Shown: positions 14,185-16,693 of the stretch, piece after piece
Position numbering within the stretch: the stretch's first letter is position 1
Layout: each line of letters starts with the position of its first letter
Program-made: the position numbers and the translations under genes
The notes under the pieces: model-generated
The model's input: only the letters and a program-made list of their open reading frames with translations
Databases searched by the model: none
Told to the model about the DNA's origin: nothing
Assembly (NCBI GenBank): GCA_938008415.1
Contig: CALLKI010000086.1
Location: forward strand, 1 to 16,693
Source: an uncultured Luteimonas sp.
Lineage (GTDB): Bacteria > Pseudomonadota > Gammaproteobacteria > Xanthomonadales > Xanthomonadaceae
Length of the DNA stretch: 16,693 nucleotides
Reading direction: 5' to 3'

Positions 14185-14247
14185 CCGGCGCCGCTGGAGT
14201 CCGGCCGGGGGGCTGGATATGTTGGGCCGTCCATGAAGGGGGACTGC

Positions 14248-14796
14248 ATGCATCCTTCCATCCGACCGATTGCCGCCGGAGGCGGTGCCTGCGCCGGATG
14301 GCGCCCGCAGGCCGGCTTCACGCTGATCGAACTGATGGTGACCCTCGCGGTCATCGCCATCCTCGCACTGGTGGCCGTGCCGGCGACGCAGTCGCTGGTC
14401 AATGGCAACCGGCTGGCCGGCGTCACCGGCGACCTCACCGCCGCCGTGCAGCTGGCCCGCTCCGAGGCCATCCGCCGCAGCGCGCGCGTCACCATGTGCC
14501 GCAGCGAGGACGGATCGACCTGCGCCAACGGCACCGACTGGGACCGCTGGATCATCATCGGCCGTGACAACGCCACCGGCCGCAACGACATCATCCGCGA
14601 TGTGACCGTCGCCGCGCCCGTCCGGGTGGTCGGGCCGGACGACGGCCTCGTTTTCCGGTCCTCGGGGATCCTCGACGAGGAGGAGCGGCTGGTCGTATGC
14701 ATCGACACCAGCAACCCCGCCGACAACAGGAGGAGCATCACCGTGCTGATCAGCGGCGCGATCACCGCCGGGCGCGAAAGCGGAGACTGCCCATGA
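14248..14796 (+). CDS. fimT: GspH/FimT family minor type IV pilin
   Basis: The 182-residue prepilin has a 23-residue leader ending QAG, then the mature start FTLIELMVTLAV, a PilD-type cleavage and methylation site with Glu at mature position 5 (E28). The hydrophobic helix runs to about residue 45. A GspH-like beta domain follows, with LARSEAIRRSARVTMCRS typical of FimT/FimU/GspH. Minor pilins of this set form a complex that primes pilus assembly at the inner membrane. The ATG at 14248 has AAGGGGG 5 nt upstream; an ATG at 14233 is possible but less well spaced. It is first in the operon, equivalent in position to fimU of P. aeruginosa, and overlaps pilV by 4 nt (ATGA). Confidence 0.92.
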   Translation: MHPSIRPIAAGGGACAGWRPQAGFTLIELMVTLAVIAILALVAVPATQSLVNGNRLAGVTGDLTAAVQLARSEAIRRSARVTMCRSEDGSTCANGTDWDRWIIIGRDNATGRNDIIRDVTVAAPVRVVGPDDGLVFRSSGILDEEERLVVCIDTSNPADNRRSITVLISGAITAGRESGDCP

Positions 14797-15281
14797 ACCG
14801 TGGAAACCGCCTGCGGCCCATGCGGCCGCCCTTGCACTTGCACAACACGCCGCGCCGGATGCGCGGCGTCAGCCTGGTCGAGGTGCTGGTATCGGTCGTC
14901 GTGATCGGCATCGGCCTGCTCGGCATCGCTGCCATGCAGTCCGTGGCACTGCGCGGCTCGCAGGGTTCGCTCGAGACCAGCCAGGCCGTGATCCAGACCA
15001 CGGCCATCCTCGAGGCCATCCGCGCCAACCGCGCGCGTGCGGCCGATTACAACACGGCCGGCATGGTCTGCAACGTCCCCGCGGCCGCCGGAACCCTGGC
15101 GCAGCGGGACCTTGGGAACTGGCTGACCTCGCTGAAGGCGACCATCGGTACGCCCGGCGACGATACGACCTGTGGCCAGATTTCCGGCTGCCCCGCCAAC
15201 TGCGAGGTCACCGTGCGCTGGGACGACAGCCGCGCCGGCGGCTCCGCCACGCGCACCCTGGTCACGAGGACGCGCATATGA
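14793..15281 (+). CDS. pilV: Type IV pilus minor pilin PilV
   Basis: The 162-residue prepilin has a basic 25-residue leader ending RMRG, then the mature start VSLVEVLVSVVVIGIGLLG with Glu at position 5 (E30). AAMQSVALRGSQ and the Asn/Arg-rich AIRANRAR segment are typical of PilV. The C-terminal half contains several cysteines (in GMVCNV, TTCGQISGCPANCEV) that may form periplasmic disulfides, and it ends in beta strands. The ATG at 14793 overlaps the fimT stop (ATGA), with GGAG at 14782-14785 as ribosome-binding site. Internal ATGs at 14820 and 14859 are less likely, the latter leaving a three-residue leader. The gene overlaps pilW by 4 nt. Confidence 0.91.
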   Translation: MNRGNRLRPMRPPLHLHNTPRRMRGVSLVEVLVSVVVIGIGLLGIAAMQSVALRGSQGSLETSQAVIQTTAILEAIRANRARAADYNTAGMVCNVPAAAGTLAQRDLGNWLTSLKATIGTPGDDTTCGQISGCPANCEVTVRWDDSRAGGSATRTLVTRTRI

Positions 15282-16135
15282 GCCGGATGTCGCATCGGAG
15301 ACGCCGGGACGCCGCCGGTTTCGGCCTGATCGAACTGATGATCGCGATGGTCCTGGGGCTCATCGTGATCGGCGCAGCGTTCGCGGTGTTCATGTCGAAC
15401 CAGAGCACGTTCCGCGCGAACGAGGGGCTGGCCCGGATCCAGGAGGGCGTGCGCGTGGCCTTCGAGCTGATGTCGCGCGACATCCGCGCGGCAGGCGGCT
15501 CGGCCTGCTCCAACGTCTCGGTCGTGGAAACGACGGATGCAGATTCCCTGCGTTTCCGGGATACGCCCATCACGGGCAATGCCAACGAACTGACCGTGAC
15601 TTCGGGCGACGACATGGCCTACCGGGTCGTCGCCTCGACCTCGAGCTCGGTGACCCTGGATCCGGACCAGGTCGACGACGCGCGGGAGGTGTTCGAGGAG
15701 GATGACCTGCTCCTGCTGTGCAACGCGCGCAAGACCTTCCTCGTGACCGCCACCGGGGTCACGGCGGACACGATCAGCCACACCCCGCTGCCCGACGGTT
15801 ACGTCCCGACGTCCGACGAGTACGCTCCGCCGGATGCGGTGATGCTCGCCAGGTTCCGCAGCGTCCGCTGGTTCGTGGCCGACAACGGCCGGGGCGGCAG
15901 CTCGCTGTACGTCTCGCGCCTCGGCGGCACCCCGGAGGAGGTCGTGGAAGGCGTCCAGAACATCACCTTCTCCTACCTGCGCGACGGCGCGAACCAGTAC
16001 GTGGCCGCGCCGGGCAGCTGGAACGACGTGGTCGCCGTGCGGATCGACATGACGCTCACCGGGGACGACATCGACGGGCAGGCCCTGACGCGCACCGCGT
16101 CGAACGTGGTCAGCCTGAGGGGGCGCACGCTATGA
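15278..16135 (+). CDS. pilW: Type IV pilus minor pilin PilW
   Basis: The 285-residue prepilin has a 14-residue leader ending DAAG and the mature start FGLIELMIAMVLGLIV with Glu at position 5 (E19). The following FMSNQSTFRANEGLARIQEGVRVAFELMSRDIRAAG segment is the characteristic PilW region after the helix. The large beta-rich domain includes FRDTPI, a VTSGDDMAYRV segment and a GVQNITFSYL strand near the end, typical of PilW/GspJ-like pilins. It is the largest of the four minor pilins here, as expected. The ATG at 15278 overlaps the pilV stop, with GAGGA at 15266-15270 upstream. The gene overlaps pilX by 4 nt. Confidence 0.93.
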   Translation: MSRMSHRRRRDAAGFGLIELMIAMVLGLIVIGAAFAVFMSNQSTFRANEGLARIQEGVRVAFELMSRDIRAAGGSACSNVSVVETTDADSLRFRDTPITGNANELTVTSGDDMAYRVVASTSSSVTLDPDQVDDAREVFEEDDLLLLCNARKTFLVTATGVTADTISHTPLPDGYVPTSDEYAPPDAVMLARFRSVRWFVADNGRGGSSLYVSRLGGTPEEVVEGVQNITFSYLRDGANQYVAAPGSWNDVVAVRIDMTLTGDDIDGQALTRTASNVVSLRGRTL

Positions 16136-16686
16136 AGAAGCATCGCTTTGCAGGCACGCCCGGCGCGCGGCGCCAGTCCGGCGTTTCGCTGGTCATCGTG
16201 ATGGTGCTGCTCATCGCCATGTCGCTGCTCGGTGTCGCCATCCTCCGCAGCAGCGCCATGCAGGAGCGCATGGGCGCCAACCTGCGTGACCGCAGCTTGG
16301 CCTTCCAGGCCGCCGAGGCGGCGCTTCGCTACGCCCAGGACGTCATCCTTGGCGGCGGGGCCTGGGATACCAACGTGCCCACGCCTGCCGACTGCAACAA
16401 CCTGGGCATCTGCCCGCCCGGTACGAAGGAAAGCGACGTGACCTGGCGCGACGTCCCGGCCGCGGCGTTCGACGCGACCGCCGCCGGCCTGGCGGCACAA
16501 CCCGAATACTGGATCGAATACCTGGGCACCGGGCCCGCGCGCAAGGGCGCCTGCGACTCGCTGCCGCCCTCGCTGGACTGCAAGAGCCCGATGTACCGCA
16601 TCACCGTGCGCAGCCGCGCGGAGGGCCGCGCGGACGTCGTCCTGCAATCCACGGTCGTCAGCCGAATTCCGGATCCGGGAGCCTGA
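16132..16686 (+). CDS. pilX: Type IV pilus minor pilin PilX
   Basis: The 184-residue prepilin has a basic 17-residue leader ending RRQSG, then VSLVIVMVLLIAMSLLGVAIL. Mature position 5 is Ile (I22) instead of the Glu found in the other three pilins here, as I recall for many PilX_N proteins and for GspK. The PilX_N signature ERMGANLRDRSLAFQAAEAALR follows. The variable C-terminal domain contains four cysteines (ADCNN, GICPP, GACDS, LDCKS). The ATG at 16132 overlaps the pilW stop (ATGA), with GAGGGGG at 16117-16123. A further start codon follows 3 nt after the stop, so the operon continues beyond the window. Confidence 0.93.
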   Translation: MKKHRFAGTPGARRQSGVSLVIVMVLLIAMSLLGVAILRSSAMQERMGANLRDRSLAFQAAEAALRYAQDVILGGGAWDTNVPTPADCNNLGICPPGTKESDVTWRDVPAAAFDATAAGLAAQPEYWIEYLGTGPARKGACDSLPPSLDCKSPMYRITVRSRAEGRADVVLQSTVVSRIPDPGA

Positions 16687-16693
16687 TCCATGA
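16677..16693 (+). other. Ribosome-binding site and start codon of the next gene (probably pilY1)
   Basis: GGGAG at 16677-16681 sits 8 nt before an ATG at 16690, at the very end of the window and 3 nt after the pilX stop. In P. aeruginosa-type clusters pilY1 follows pilX. Only four bases of the gene are visible, so its identity is inferred from order alone. Confidence 0.55.

Noticed and set aside
1..16693. Search by eye for tRNA, rRNA, CRISPR arrays, insertion sequences, phage genes or toxin-antitoxin pairs
   Set aside because: No cloverleaf-like segment, repeat-spacer array, transposase, integrase or small paired gene was recognised; the region reads as core chromosome.

Overview
The window is a very GC-rich chromosomal segment with the gene content and order of a gammaproteobacterium of the Xanthomonadaceae/Lysobacteraceae (Xanthomonas, Lysobacter, Luteimonas type). 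The basis is recognition by eye, without a database search: petB-petC followed by sspA-sspB, an Oar-type outer-membrane receptor, and a fimT-pilV-pilW-pilX cluster. Genes are tightly packed, often with 1-8 nt overlaps. I see no rRNA, tRNA, CRISPR array, insertion sequence or phage gene, so this looks like a core chromosomal region.

Layout. (1) 1-2938, plus strand: the 3' part of cytochrome b (petB), cytochrome c1 (petC), then sspA (GST-fold RNA polymerase-associated protein) and sspB (ClpXP adaptor, ending in the LRVVK ClpX-docking tail). (2) 2969-4535, minus strand: a Trm112-like protein, nadC and a DUF3301 protein. A shared stem-loop lies between the convergent sspB and DUF3301 genes. (3) 4593-6252, plus: purE-purK of de novo purine synthesis, divergent from group 2. 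(4) 6370-8038, plus: grxD, an SDR-fold protein with an altered active site, and a MarC-family membrane protein, overlapping start-to-stop. (5) 8039-11569: a 261-nt leader rich in symmetric elements, then a 1069-residue Oar/TonB-dependent receptor closed by a textbook intrinsic terminator. (6) 11619-13010, plus: ppnN, a nucleotide 5'-monophosphate nucleosidase. (7) 13026-14072, minus: a LytS/AlgZ(FimS)-type sensor histidine kinase convergent with ppnN. (8) 14248 to the end, plus: the minor pilin operon fimT-pilV-pilW-pilX, each junction an ATGA overlap, followed by a ribosome-binding site and the start codon of another gene, probably pilY1.

How the parts fit. Groups 1-4 and 6 are mostly housekeeping: respiration, protein quality control, NAD and purine synthesis, Fe-S/glutathione chemistry and nucleotide salvage. 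The most interesting region is the 175-nt gap between the kinase and the minor pilins. In Pseudomonas aeruginosa the FimS/AlgR two-component system activates the fimU-pilVWXY1Y2E operon. Here a FimS-like kinase is divergent from the equivalent operon, and the gap holds the nine-base sequence CCGTTCGTC, which equals the published AlgR consensus. No LytTR response regulator is present in the window.

Other observations are an SDR whose catalytic Ser and Lys positions hold Asp and Gln, a Trm112 protein with one cysteine, three stacked hairpins that enclose the sspA ribosome-binding site, and an unusual dyad upstream of the receptor gene. I found no clear evidence of a wholly new defence, mobile or biosynthetic system.
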